The position numbers and the translations under genes are program-made. Positions 23,601 to 36,236 of a stretch of DNA of 64,000 bases are shown one piece after another. The stretch comes from Cheilinus undulatus (taxonomy: Eukaryota; Chordata; Actinopteri; Labriformes; Labridae). The stretch covers positions 19,344,275-19,408,274 of the forward strand of contig NC_054881.1 of NCBI RefSeq assembly GCF_018320785.1, read 5' to 3'. How positions within the stretch are numbered: position 1 is the stretch's first letter; the number at the start of each line of letters is the position of its first letter. The notes under the pieces are model-generated. The model saw nothing but the letters and a program-made list of their open reading frames with translations, was not told the origin of the DNA and ran no database searches.

Positions 23601-26087
23601 AATGAAAACTAGCTACCTACCTACTGTTAGAGCCAGATTGGGACAAAAGTTCTTCTACGGTGTTATGTTAGCCCCGAGAAACACCTACTGTTGGCCTAGA
23701 CAAAATATGATCTTTAACCCTTAGGGGTTGTTGAGGCCACTTTGCAGCTTTTTTGGTTGTTTAATTTTTCATTTTTTTAAATTATTTTTGCTGTGTTAAT
23801 GCTGATAACATACTTTTTGGAGGCTACATGTTTTTTCATTCGATATCAGAGCCTACAATGAGTCAGTAATAAGCTATGTACACTTTTTGTACACACTCAT
23901 GCTGTTGGTGACCAAAAATGCCCCACTGAAACCCACTGAAACCACAATTAATGATCCCCAAGACATTACAGTCAAAATAAATATGTATTTATGATATCAG
24001 GCAGTCATTCTGGAGTCATAGCTTCAAATTTGCAGTTTTTTCTGTCTGGCATGAGGGGAAATTGTATGCTTTTTTCCTGGTTTTCTGTATGTGCGCTATG
24101 GTAACAATTTATCAGAATCTCAAAAAGTAGTGCAAAAAAATCAAAAATTGTTGTTCATTATCAGCATAATCTGTGATAATCCCCGTCAAGGAAATCCAAT
24201 TTGCATGTAATATATGAAAAATATTTATTTTTTTGTGTGTTTTTACATGACTTATATCAGCATTTTTGCAATTAAAATGGCATTGAAAGAGTTTCATTTT
24301 TAAACATTAATACATTTTAGTATTTATAATTAGGTCAGATCTTGATTTGAAGAAACTGTACAGCATCTGTTTTTGGCCTCTTACATCATGAGTGCAACAA
24401 TTTAATAAAATCTTAAATTTTGTGTGCAGTGATGGTTGTCCTTCTGGAACTTTGTTCTTGGTCACCTCTCTTTCCAAGTTATCAAAGTTCTTCACCTCCG
24501 ATTGCTCAGTTGAGCTATGCCACTGGCTCTTTTTTTGTGGCCTTCCCCAGATCTGTGCCTCGCAATAATCCTGTCTCTGCAATTTAAACAGGGTTCTCTT
24601 GTTGTGGTAAAATATGACTGAAGACCAATAGATTTCTGTACTTTTTGATACCTACAATCATTGAAAAAAGCATATTTCATCATTTTGATATGCATCGTAT
24701 TTAAGAGTATAGAAAACGTTTAAAACCTGAGTGTACAGAAATGTTGACAATGTTTTTGCACACTTTTTTACAGGACAACATGGTTTGATTTTTACTAGAA
24801 CTGTAGAAAAGTTTGTATTTCTGGTGTTGTGACAACCATTTTTGATTTCTGTACATAAATGCTGTCATGCTGCTGCTCCATCAGTTGTGCTAAAATGTAG
24901 CGTCACTGTTACTCAGCAGCTTTGATTTCAACCAGATCAGCACTGGCACTAGCAGGGAAATCGCCCTCCATGTTTGTATTTGTGTGAGAGAGGAAAGCGG
25001 GTCCATTCAGTAGGAACCAATTTTCACCAAACGAGGACAAGCCATGCTGGGTGGCCTGGAAAAATTCCTGGCAGAGCTCCCATCTCGCACCATTGGCCGA
25101 GGCACACTCATGAAGACATAATCTAATCTGCTGACTCTTCTTCTTCTCTTCTCCATCGCTTCGGCTTTTGTCCGCCCTCCTCTCGTCCTGTTGTGCTTTC
25201 TGAAAATACATAGAAAGAAAAAAACAGATCTGATGAAACATGACAGGAAAGAACTTGTGGAATACATTTCTGCAGAGATATGTATTCACTGAGCTGGTTC
25301 ATGTTGAGTCTGGCTGTGCTGAAGTTGCTGAAGCTCCTCGCTCAGCATGCAACCACTGTCTTAACAAGTTGTCATTTTGTATTCAGCTTCAAAACAAATC
25401 CTTGTATTCTGAATGAAAAAAACACACCACAAAGCTGAAATTGCTCAGATAACTTTCTGAACTGTTTGTTTTTGTGGCAAGGATGATCTTCTCTATGTAG
25501 CCTAAACCTTCATTTCTTCCTCATACTAAATAACAATAATGACATTTGTAAACCATTAACAGACATTTTTATATGATTATGAAAAAGCAGAATAATTTAA
25601 AATTACCAAACGAAAAAGTCAAATTAAGAAACAGATGCTAAGTGCTGTACATTCCTATATTTTCTTGCTCTTAATGCAGGGATTTCCATCACTGCACCTT
25701 AGATAATGATTTAACACTGTGCTTTTCATAGTGTTAGTTAATTGTTCCAGTCCTTTGTATTGCACCATGCAGTAACCAACACAGTATCATAGGCCTTTCC
25801 TTCTCTTTAAGGTCAGTCAGTAACTGTGCTGCTAATATACACGTCATTGAACTTGTTTGCTCCTGACTTGGTTGTCAGAAGAGATCAAGAAGTCAGAAGG
25901 TAATAAAACCAACCTCCTTTTCACCTCAGGAAAAACAAGAACAGATACAGCAACAAAATGTCAACATAGAATAGTAAGTCATTAAGTTAGAATATAATAC
26001 AGTTAAAAGTCATAGGTTGTCAGATTGCTTTTAAAGGTGTTAATATCTACTTAATGTGAGCAGACTCAGCATCAGCTTTACAAACAC

Positions 26088-26460
26088 ATGCAAACATATG
26101 CAGCGCTCCACATCAGCTCAGATAATTCAAACAAACCCAGCTTAATGAATCATTTCTTGATGGCCTGTCAAAGCCACAGCTTCCTGTTTAAAGCGCCCTG
26201 TGGTGAACGAGAAGGACAGCAGGCCTGGGTCTGGCCTCTGCTGGCCCGGCCCACAGCCCGAGGACAGAAGACGGATCGTTTCAGCCTCTGTGATGAATCC
26301 TTTTATCAGAGAGATGAAAAAGAGCCACAACTGAAGCTTCAGTATGAGCAGCAGCGGGCTGGAAGATGTCCCTCTGAGTTTGCTGTAAACCAGGAGCTAG
26401 AATTGAAAGTCACTGCGAGAAAGGTGATGGAGACATTTCAGAGAAGTGTTGTCTAACCAG
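26088..26460. other. G+C-richer unique block (122-codon open frame, no known domain)
   Basis: The block contains an open frame on the plus strand from ATG 26088 to 26456, but no recognised domain, splice context or upstream promoter was seen. It is more likely non-coding intron sequence, perhaps regulatory, than a gene. Composition (GGCCTGGGTCTGGCCTCTGC at about 26222) stands out from the flanks. Confidence 0.2.
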
Positions 26461-27569
26461 GGTCTCATGAGAGGAGAGCGCTGTTAGACCGCATTAAAAG
26501 AAACCTGAAAGACAGTGAAAGAGGAAGTGAGCCCAGCAGATAGTCTGATTTATTGATAGACTTGCTTTGGCATCCAGAGACTTCCTTGAAGACAGGATGC
26601 CAGTTAAGCCAGGAAACGCTTTTTGTGGTGTAAGAACTTAGACAGGAACCAAATACGGAGGTTTAGGGGCTAAAAATAGACGATGACTGTGACAGAGGGC
26701 CTTTTACAGATGGTAATATAGTGTCAGAACCTCTCTCTGTATAGTAAGGAGTTCATGTTTTGTTAGTTGTGTTGTTTGGATAATACATTAAGTTTTTAAT
26801 GGTTTGTTTAAAAGAGGTATAGGGTGAGAAAATACTGTTCATATCAATATATGTTATATTGATGTGGAAAAATAAATAGATGCCAGACCATAGCTCTGTA
26901 AAAAGAGAACTACTGACAGTAATGTGCTTATTGGCCTGAAGATAATCTATTTGGAATGTTTAGTTTAGATGGAGGATTCAACAATAAGTCAGCCCATGGC
27001 TCAATACACAGTTTTGATTTCTAGGGCTGTTGGAGTATTTTTTGGTATGAATTTTACAAGTAGTGTTTTATATGCTGCAGAAATCTGCCTGCCCAGCAGA
27101 CTGTATTACAGTCTTGATCGGTATAATCCTTAGGTGGAAATAAGTTTCCAGATTTGAGTTTGCTCAATAAAAGGGCTTGTTTTGCCACTAACATGCTAAT
27201 ACTGTTATTCCACCTGAAGTACAGTATGATGTTTGATTTAAAGAAAAAGAAACAAAATTATCCTTCTCAAATCTGTCAGACCCTAAACAGACAAGTGGTT
27301 GTAATGTTAATTTTCAGAGCATGGGCGGTGCCCCTAACTCCACCAGGATTGATTGATGTTTAAAATGGCAAGTGTGGACTGGATGTAATATTTCTAAGAA
27401 TATTACATGGTTGGGGTAGCAGTAGGAATGCAATTCCTGTGCTCTAGGGGTAACATATCTTGATTCTGTTAATGTATTTTGACTTTGAGCAACAATGAGA
27501 AAATTTTATGACAGTATCGAGCTCAAGACGTTCTAACACTTAAAAATATGCTTTAGTAAAACAAATGAG

Positions 27570-28129
27570 TGATATAATCTCCACTGCTTATAATGATATG
27601 ATTTTGATTTTGTATGGTATGGTATGGTATTCCTGTGTCATATAATTATATGTATGAAATGGTGTATTATGGAATGCTGGTCCGTGCTATGCTAGTCAAA
27701 TGTATATTATTGTGTGGATGTTGTGGTGTAGTGTATGGTATGTCATGTAATTGTGTGGGATAGCATGTTGTAAAATGGTTTGCTATGCTATAGTATGGCA
27801 TATATTTGTATTGTTTGGGATGGCACTGCATTGTATGATATGTCATATAATATTATGACTATAATATGACATGATATGATATTATAATGCGCTATGCAAT
27901 TTAAAGATACACAATACTAGGCTATGCTATATCATATGATGGTATGGTACGGTAATGTATGTCATGGTATAATGTTTTATATAATGGGATAGTGTATGCT
28001 ATAATGGAATGTTTTGCTAAGCCATGGTATGGCATATTATAAAATCATATGGGATGGCATAGTATGAGATGGGATGGTTGAGTATGGGATGGGATGGTAT
28101 GGTATTGTTTGGTATGGTATAGTATGAGA
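27570..28129. repeat. Degenerate (ATGGT)n-type minisatellite
   Basis: About 560 bp are dominated by TATGGTATGGTATGG-like words, ATGGGATGGGATGG variants and decayed forms (GTATGTCATGTAAT). The array continues for about 40 bp beyond the inserted hAT element (28604-28640), which shows that the element landed inside the array. Confidence 0.85.
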
Positions 28130-28595
28130 TAGGGCTGGGTGATTATGGTAAAAATCAAATTCACGTTTTTTTTTTTTGTTTTCGTTTTTTTTTTTTACAT
28201 TTTTACCTTTTCACCTAATTAAGATTAATGATTATTCCACCACCAACCTCTGTCTCGGTTTATTCCACAAATATTTGTATGTTTTAAAAAAAAAAATTTG
28301 AAAACAACACGCACAGATAAATAATTTATGGTTATTTATTGAAACAATTGAAATCAAAACGCATGCCAGCTGAAATAAAGATGTTTTTGGTAAAAAGTCA
28401 AATTTTTCAAGAAAAGTAGAAAATAAGGAACTTGTCTTTCTTGCTAACAACATAAATTATTTTTATACTGTTGTATAAAAAGTAGAAAATAACTTTGCTG
28501 CTTGAAATATTGAAATAATTGACACAGCAGGTTTATGTCAGTTAGAGGCTCTAAATGTCGATTCCAATTATTTTTTGATTAATTGCCCAGCTCTA
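28130..28595. mobile_element. hAT-type miniature element with perfect 8-bp target duplication
   Basis: The left end TAGGGCTGGGTGATTATGG and the right end TTAATTGCCCAGCTCTA are terminal inverted repeats. GTATGAGA flanks the element on both sides (28122-28129 and 28596-28603). An 8-bp duplication and TAGRGCTGGG termini are typical of hAT transposons. The 466-bp interior is AT-rich and non-coding (non-autonomous). Confidence 0.88.
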
Positions 28596-28669
28596 GTATG
28601 AGATGAGATGATATTGTGTGGTATGGGATGAGATGGGAGTCTTCCATCCTAATAGTCCTAGTATGACAA

Positions 28670-28870
28670 CATTTTTCTCACATTTGACCCTGAAATTGGA
28701 TCAGACTATGTCCAACAGGTCCCCTTGTCTGCCTTATAAAAAATCTCTTCTTTGATTCAGCAGCTAGAGACACAATGCTGGCATAGAACTGACATTATTG
28801 GTACTTGTAAACAAGGCCGATATTGGCTAACACCAATGTTCAAACTGATGCATCTGAATCCCTATGAGAA
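28670..28870 (+). repeat. Interspersed repeat, copy B (ACAACATTTTTCTCACATTT)
   Basis: This is the second copy of the family at 21630-21900. It ends in GGCCGATATTGGCTAACACC and ACTGATGCATCTGAATCCCT, a transposon-like end. Confidence 0.55.
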
Positions 28871-30139
28871 ATAAGAACTTTATTCCAGGAGGGTCTGATT
28901 GTTTCAAAGAGAGAAGTGTGGCAGCTCTTTTTGTTTAGAGAAAGAAATGAACTGAATCTTGAGACCCTTAGTAAAGTTTTAACACAATTTGCATAAAACT
29001 CTGTTAACAGTGATTACATCAAGCTCATTTACCAGTTTAGGTGCATTATCATGCTGGGATTAGGTTTCAGCCTTAACGGCCAGTTTTGCAGCAGCTGGCT
29101 GAAGTTATCTACTGGAGCAGTTCCAAAATTTAAAATGTTCTTTGTCAGTCATTGATACTACTAAAAAGGCAAAAATAAAGCCCTTGTTGATAAATTTGGT
29201 AGTTCCTGCTTTAACACATAATTGGATGAAAGGTTACTGTTAAAGGCCTCTTATTAGTTCACAGAGTTCATCCACTGATCTCTGACTTCTACACACTGTT
29301 GCTTGACATGAATACCAACGATAACTAAGCTTCCTGACTGCAATCATTATCTCAATAGATGGACTTATTCTCCAACTCTTTTATCTGCACTAATTGGATT
29401 TAAGCACCTTTTAAATCCCTAAAACATGATTACTAAAGTCCAATGGGCTTTATCTGTAAAGAATCCTTAAGTGCTCAAGCCAGTTCAATGACAGCAGTCC
29501 TAATCTATTTAAGGTCCCATGGAGCCTGATCTATCTTTTGTTCTTTAAAGATCCATAGTCAGCCTTTGGACCCTTCCTTAATGTGAAGTCTCAAAAAGTC
29601 TGAATCTATGGGCCCCTTGTCCTTAATCTCTGGACAAGAATCTTAAATATTTAGACTTTATTTGAATTATGCAAATTAATCATGTTTTTGTGCAAAATTA
29701 ACTCTGTGAGATCCACAACAAGAAAATAAATTAATGATTTTAAAGACTCACAACAGGTGCAGATAGACCCAATCTGAAATAGTAAATAGCCAATTTTGGA
29801 AATACTTGATTGGGTATGTATGGGTGGAGAAACCTCCTTTAAATCTTGATTAATTAGATAGACCACGTGCAGTTTTAATGTAACAGACAAATATCAGATT
29901 TCACGGAGAAATACTGATCATTAAATGATGATAAAGGTTATGAAAAAAGAAGCACATTTTGTAAGTGAGGTTAAGTGTGAAGTCGGACTGGCATGGCTGC
30001 TAACTCGTGGCCTTGTGATGGAGATTACTGCAGATTTAGATCATGGCCTGCAGAGTAGATGGAGCCAGGTACAGTACGTAAAGAGCAGTCAGCTGACGGA
30101 CAAACCTGCTGTTATGTGTTTGTGTGTTTATAGCCTGTC

Positions 30140-30153
30140 ATCACCATGGCAAC
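30140..30153 (+). promoter_or_regulatory. RFX X-box-like site
   Basis: ATCACCATGGCAAC matches GTYNCCATRGNAAC at 13 of 14 positions. It lies in a repeat-poor part of tprn intron 1. RFX factors act in ciliated and hair cells, where taperin functions, but use of this site is unproven. Confidence 0.35.
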
Positions 30154-32214
30154 TCAAGAGGAGATAATAAAGCCTTCAGTGTGCAACGCCTGCGTGTGGT
30201 CAGAATCCATGAATGGAGGCTTTTTAGATTGATGGATGTATTTGATTGTGTAGTATTTGCATGCCAGGTACTTGAAAGGGCCCAACCCTTTTGGTTATGA
30301 TAGACACCTGAAGAACTGTTGCATACCTTAAGGGCTCCATGGATCCAAGCTACAGTATGCCTGTTTTTTTGCCAGCAAATAGATGCCGAAACCAAGTATG
30401 ATCATACCACAAATCAGTTCTTGAAGCAGCAACACAAACTGTGTTGTTATAACAAGGAAGTTTAACATTATCACAAAGTCCATCTTGTTTCAAATGCACA
30501 GTATGTAATTTCAGCCACCATTGATTGGTGCTCTCAATCAAAACAGCAAAAAAGATGATGAGTAGAATAACGCTGCACAGCTCCACCCATCCTCACTTAC
30601 GGCTTGTTTTGAATTGAATACTCTGTTCAGTAAAAAAAACTGCACTCCATAAGGTTTATTTACTAAACAGTCAACTAACATTTCAGTTTCATGGATGAAT
30701 TTCACATAATCGGTGGGAAAAGCTGTTAAAAGTTGCCTTCCTGTTTCTCAGATTGCTTGCATCATTAACCTGGAAGGCAATGTCAAAGAATAATCATGGT
30801 CCATCATAAGTAGGAACCACAAAATATGTATGAGGTACAGCAACAGAACAGCAAATTCTTTTGTAGCAGTCATCCACTAGCATACAGTCTCTTCATGGCA
30901 TCAATACAATGTCATCTGCCATCACCTATGAAAACTGAAGAATTTCTGTCAGTTTGAAAACTGTTGGAAACATCTGATGTAATCTAAGAACTTAGCTAAA
31001 TAATATAGAAAGCATAGGAGCTGTCATTTTTGCATATATTTTCACATAACAGCATGATGCTGATCTTATCCCTTCTCTGCACTGGCAGCAAAATCCTTCC
31101 ACTGAGTTCACTTTAAGTGTTATAGCAGAGTTTTGTTGTTGCAGTAACTTTAAGAAGCCATCTTTAAAGGGCTGAGATATTTCCGTCGGGAATAACGTCA
31201 GTCACTGACAGCTAAACCCCTAAAATCTTTGATGGCAGAGCTGCCGTTCATATTGGATTGCATGATGCAACAAAGTGGAAGGGCCCGTCTCGCCTGGTGG
31301 ATCTACACTTGCAGACCACTGAAGCGTTACCAAACAGACATGTCTTACAGCGGACGCTCTGAGACAATCAATCACAGGCCCCCAGAGCTCCTGTAAGGCT
31401 GCCACCTGTCCCACTTAGAGGACACTACAGTACATGACGCTGCACACGGTCTGAAACTAACTGCATCTGGCTCTCCAAGATCCCAATTAAAGCTCTGTTG
31501 AATTAGTTATGAGGGAGCTGGTTTGTTAAACAGGCATTACTGCAGAGTTAGCAAAGAGCAGGGACACGTGATCAGCAGAGATGGTTTAATCACAGAGCAA
31601 TAAGGATGTAAAACCTGTTAATGTTTACTGAGCTTGTAAATTGCAGCTGTGTTTAAGAAGAGTGATGCCTGTGGGATGTTAGGATCTGAGTTCTGAGACG
31701 TGAAGATGTCTGATATGTTTAGATCTTGTAAAGTTTGGCTTCTGCACAACACAATTCAGCGAGTAAACAGTCAACAGCGGGGGGTTGTTTTGGAGGTAAA
31801 CACATGGGGCTGCTGAACAAAGAACAGGTCTGAAGAGACAAAACAAGTCACTGCTGCTCAGTGACAATCAGTACCCACAGACAAATCCGAAAAAGCTAGA
31901 ATATGTTAACTTTATAAATTATTTTACATTAAATTCATAAAACATCAACTATTATTCTTGATTCTTTCCCCCTTTTTAACACCTAGCCTGTATGCATAAA
32001 ATCATGGTCATTACTATGGTAGGTTTTATTGCCTTCAAGGTTGAACTTTATATGTGTATTGCTTTTGTCAGTTATTATAAACAGCATGTTCCAAGTAAAG
32101 CTATCTTATCTAAAGGTATAGAATCATATCACACAACTAATGTGGTAAGCCGCATGTTTCCGTATTGGATTATATAGTCTCAATCATTGACTGATACAAA
32201 CACATTTTTTAAAG

Positions 32215-32519
32215 ATTATGGCTGTTGTTCCTAAATGCTTCTGCTTTCTAAAAGTATCACTTAAAGTTGACTGTGGAATATCCAGAAAGGATGAAATTTC
32301 ACAAACCGTCTTGTTGCAAAGGTGGCATCCATCACAGTACCACTCTTGAAGTCACTGAGCTCTTCAGAATGTAACGTTTTGTGTCACAAATGTTTGCAAG
32401 TGGAGACTACATGGCTAAGTGCTTGATTTTATACACCTTTGGCAACGGGGCTGATTAGAACAGCTGAATTCAATAATTAACAGGTGTGGCCAAATACTTT
32501 GGTCCATATAGTGTATAAT
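32215..32519 (-). mobile_element. Tc1-like element fragment
   Basis: The right terminus AATACTTTGGTCCATATAGT and the internal landmarks GTTGACTGTGGAATATCCAG, TGAAATTTCACAAACCGTCT and GTGGCATCCATCACAGTACC are characteristic of a widespread fish Tc1-like family. The opposite end is missing, and no usable reading frame remains. Confidence 0.6.
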
Positions 32520-32779
32520 GCAGAAAAAGACAACGCTATGGGGCAATTAAGAAACAGTGCCAATACATAGGTTGCCTAACAGAGCATGATCAGACTCTAA
32601 TTTACAGTCACTTTCAACAGCAATCAACAAACATTAATAGAAAATAATTTACCACACAATGTGAAGACAGTTACTTATTCACTTGATCATAAAAAAAGTA
32701 AAGGACACCTAGTTAAATCCAAGTTATAGACATATATTTCAGTCAATGAAAAATTATGTTACTGTATGTTACTGTAAAG

Positions 32780-33069
32780 CAGTGGTTCTCAACTGGTCGA
32801 GTCCTGGGACCCACTATCAACTCCTAAAGGAGAATTGCGACCCCAATTTCTGATATTTTTCATCAGTCAGATTTATTTCAAACAAAATTGTCGAGCTTGG
32901 ACCTCAGACAGATGAGACCAAACAAAGAAACAGGACTAAACAAGCATGTTTTTGGAGTTTCATAGATAAATTAGCGCAATTTTTTTTTTTTTGCACACAC
33001 ATCTGCAACCCACTAGAAAGGACTTTGCGGCCAACTTTTAGGTCCCGACCCACCAGTTGAGAACCACTA
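32780..33069. mobile_element. hAT-type miniature element (CAGTGGTTCTCAACTGG ends)
   Basis: The left end CAGTGGTTCTCAACTGG and the right end CCAGTTGAGAACCACTA are inverted repeats about 290 bp apart. Flanking octamers CTGTAAAG and CAATAAAG agree at 6 of 8 positions, a decayed 8-bp target duplication as expected for hAT. The interior is non-coding. Confidence 0.8.
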
Positions 33070-34269
33070 CAATAAAGCAAACTTAACAGGAAATAAAAGG
33101 CTCTGTTTACATTTGTCATCAACAGTGTATTTTGGGCATTTAGCTAGATACCAAGTGACCACTTTAGTACTGCATGCAAACATTGAATTAACATACATCT
33201 TCTGTCACAGCCTGATATTGGCACTCATTTGTCTGACTCTAAAGCAAACAACAGCCCAAACATCATTTCTGTGGCCCTCCACTGTGGATTGGTATCCCTA
33301 CATGCTGCGTACAGTGGAGCTGCTTCAAGGAAGAATAAATAGGAGCCACAAGTTAACAGGCTAGTGGTGCCTCTTTAACAGCTTTTCTCCCTCATTTTGT
33401 CATAAACATGCTTTTAAGGAAAACTGTGTTGTGCTACTTACTGCAGCAAATAAATTTTGTGAGGTACTGGGTAGCTTTTCCCCCCATTTTTGCTGTTTTG
33501 CAGACAAAAAGGCAAATATGTACCAAATGAAGAGCCATTTGAGACCCAAAAGACTGGCTGATCTCTAAAAAGAGCAGATTCCCATCACTTCAAGTGAGGC
33601 TGGAAGGAAAAAATAAAGCCATGCTTTTTATTTTATATCGAATTACTGTAGATCCCATCAGCTGATAGGACAAGACTGTCCTTAATGCATGGAAGTGTTT
33701 CATCTACACAACCAATCCATCTGAATGAAGGCACCCCAGACCAACTCTGTATGAGCTATCAGATATCACACTGTTCAGTGCACATGGAAGTGCATCCATC
33801 CACACGAAACATTAAAGATTACCACTTGGTTTCTGAATGGTGAGAACAGATGTTAGTCCTTGTTTTGTCTAAACAGGATTTCTTGGTTTCTGACGAACTA
33901 GGAATCATCTAAATCACGAACGAGCATCTGTTCATTTATATTAACTCCAACCAAAGTCCAATTGCTTAAGCTGGTGACTGGTGTTGTAGTCATTTTTCAT
34001 GGTTTCAGTAAAGCAAAAATGGAGAAAATGTAGAGAAGAGGAGGGCTGCATCTTCATTTGTTTGCTGCTTGTGTACAAAAATGGCATGTCATGTACCCTA
34101 TGCTCCTATCTGGGTCCTTCTTTGTTTCATATTGTGTTATTTTCTTATTTGTATTATTAAATTGCCCTTTTCTTGGACAACAAGAAAGGAGCAGGACTGC
34201 CTTACAATGTAAGCTGTAGATAATAGTTGATAACAGTTTAATTCATGTATATGTGTTTGTCTTTTGCAG

Positions 34270-34468
34270 CTAAAGATCTCCTTCAATGAGTCCAGTCTGA
34301 AGAGTACATACGAGTATCCATCAGAGAACAGCTGGGACAGTGGGGAGGAGGATGAGGGGGAGAAACAGGACACAAAGGTGGCAGAAGAACAGCCAAGCAT
34401 GGTCGGACGCATCCACATCCCTCGGCCTAGTTTCGCCAACTCACCAACTCACCTGAATAACAGCAACG
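34270..34468 (+). CDS. tprn: Taperin, exon 2
   Basis: The acceptor is CTTTTGCAG (34261-34269) and the donor is GTAAGA at 34469; length is 199 nt and the exon ends in phase 1. It begins LKISFNESSLKSTYEYPSE. The KISF tetrapeptide fits the RVxF-type PP1-docking consensus reported for taperin and phostensin, and sits at the exon 1/2 junction. An acidic stretch (SGEEDEGEKQD) follows, then PRPSFANSPTHLNNSN. Confidence 0.94.
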
Positions 34469-35857
34469 GTAAGACTGTGTCAGATGGGAGTCATCTTATT
34501 CACAAGTCTAACACATCCTTCAGTATGCCATCGTTAGCCATGATCAGGGAAGCAGTGGAAACAGGAATGTGCCTGAATTCATTTTACTGGTTTATTTTTA
34601 ATCTCTTTATATGCGCAGTAAATTTTAAGAGCTGCTCCATAGAGCTAACAATATACGCTTAAACTGGCTATCGTTTTTATCATTTGCTGAATATTTTCAC
34701 TAAATGAAACTCAAAACTGTCTAAAAACTTCTTTGAAGTAAAAGCAATGTCTGAATTTCTTTATTTTGTCTGACAGTTTCAAACATTGGGACTTTTTTAA
34801 TCTAGATGCTAAAGAAGAAGTAGATCCTCTTTTTAGAAGAAACTAACACCAGAAAATTACTCATGTATTTGCTTGGAAAATTACTAAATTGTCAAAACAG
34901 ATTGCAAGTAGAGCTTTTTCGATCACTAATCAAAAAATGTTGACTAATTACTGCAGCCCTATCTTAATGTACAGTAAACATACCCAAAAGATTTAAGCAC
35001 AAGGGTAGTCTGATTACATTTTGTGTTGGACAATCAGTAAATGTACATAAAGCTGCTGTTATGTTTCCTTCAATTTTAAGATACAATTATACTTTATTGA
35101 TCACCTGAGAGGAAATTCTAGTTGTAATATGAGAGTACACTTCCTGCACTTTGGAATTTTACAGTTGAAAAGGCATAAAACAAATCTTATCAATTACAAG
35201 CACCCATGAAGGGGAATTTACCAAAAGGTGTCATTAAATAATAAGGAAACTGTAAGGATGGAGAGCAGTATAAGATATGATGACAGAGACCCCTGCTGGA
35301 CAATACGTGAACAACAGTATGATTAACAGTAAGTGTAGTGAACTCAATTTCCATTTCTGACTTAAGGGCAGCTCACCTGTAAAATTTACCCTTATTTATA
35401 AAAAAAAAAAATTCAATCTGATGTCCTCTCACGTCATGTAAAGAGGCGTCCTTGACTCAGGTGACCTGGGTTTGGGTCCAGCTTGTAGCTCCTTTGTTCC
35501 TCTCTGTCCCCAGTTTCCAACTCTGTCCACTGTTCTATCTTCAGTTAAGGCATTTAAGCACAAAAATAAATATTTAAAGTAAAAATATTTTAAATAATGC
35601 AATGTCTCTTTGATATGCATCTCTTTTTTGTCAAAAATGGCATTGTACTTTTATATAAATGTAAAAGAAAAAGAAATAATTGGAATAAGATATTTCACTC
35701 TATCTGAGGTTTTACAGAAACAGATCTTACCTGATCCAGTGCTAGCACTGTTTGGAGTGAGACCTAGTACTGTACAGCTCTCAAGTAACCAAAACAACAT
35801 GGTTTGGTATGTGACACACACTGTTAGTGATACTTACTGTCTCTTTATTGTCTGCAG
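34469..35857 (+). other. tprn: tprn intron 2
   Basis: This 1.4 kb intron holds a hAT-like scrap at about 34915-34970, a LINE-3'-end-like block at about 35085-35245 (ACTTTATTGATCACCTGAGA then GGAAATTC) and a diverged SINE at 35429-35585. No other feature was seen. Confidence 0.85.
35429..35585 (+). mobile_element. Diverged tRNA-derived SINE
   Basis: The B-box-like GGTTTGGGTCC lies at 35469-35479. The body words TGTCCACTGTTCTATCTTC and AGTTAAGGCATTTAAGCACA correspond to the younger copy at 16902-17066 (CTATCCACTGTCCCCCTCTG, GATTAAAGG). No target duplication could be recognised, consistent with greater age. Confidence 0.55.
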
Positions 35858-35982
35858 ATCTCGCCAGCTATGTCCCCAAGCACTCGGTGGACTACAGCAC
35901 GTGGCAGGAGCAGAAACTTGAAGAGAGTGCTTACCAGGAAGAAAAAGCTGCTCAGCAGCCCGAGATAACCGAGGAGGTTATG
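35858..35982 (+). CDS. tprn: Taperin, exon 3
   Basis: The acceptor is TGTCTGCAG, the donor GTGAGA, and the length 125 nt. Starting from the split codon it encodes DLASYVPKHSVDYSTWQEQK, a conserved taperin C-terminal segment (human has the related YTPKHSVAFSKWQEQ, from memory), and ends ITEEVM. The phases join exons 2 and 4 without a break. Confidence 0.94.
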
Positions 35983-36236
35983 GTGAGATCATCCATCAAA
36001 CTTTAACCTGTTTATTGTTCCTTTAGTAGAGGACTAATGCTGCCACTGAAGTTCCTGTTTACAATTTATTACATAATTGAATTACCACAGCAGCTCTTAA
36101 AGGGAGGGCTGAAGAGCATCTCTAGGGATAGATGGGACAAACAACTCCTCTCTTAAGCTAGAAGGAGACCCTTTTACTTACTATAATGGTGTTTGTTTTC
36201 CAATTAAATTACTTCATCTTCCAGTTTACCCACAGT

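Larger units (their letters stand above)
951..34269 (+). other. tprn: tprn intron 1 (33.3 kb)
   Basis: The intron runs from donor GTGAGT at 951 to acceptor CTTTTGCAG at 34261-34269. No coding exon with a recognisable family was found inside on either strand; open frames here are short and repetitive or have no recognisable domain. Much of the length is AT-rich repeat debris, listed separately. Segments where I see nothing recognisable include 951-1355, 2261-3600, 5480-6400, 6690-9030, 12530-15590, 17585-19480, 24900-26090 and 33370-34260. Blocks of higher complexity and G+C at about 3600-4030, 5220-5470, 15590-15700, 22900-23110, 26090-26460 and 29990-30180 are plausible conserved non-coding elements, but conservation cannot be judged from one genome. 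Confidence 0.9.

Noticed and set aside
26088..26456. 122-codon open frame inside tprn intron 1
   Set aside because: There is no recognisable domain, promoter or splice pattern. It is kept only as a compositionally distinct block.
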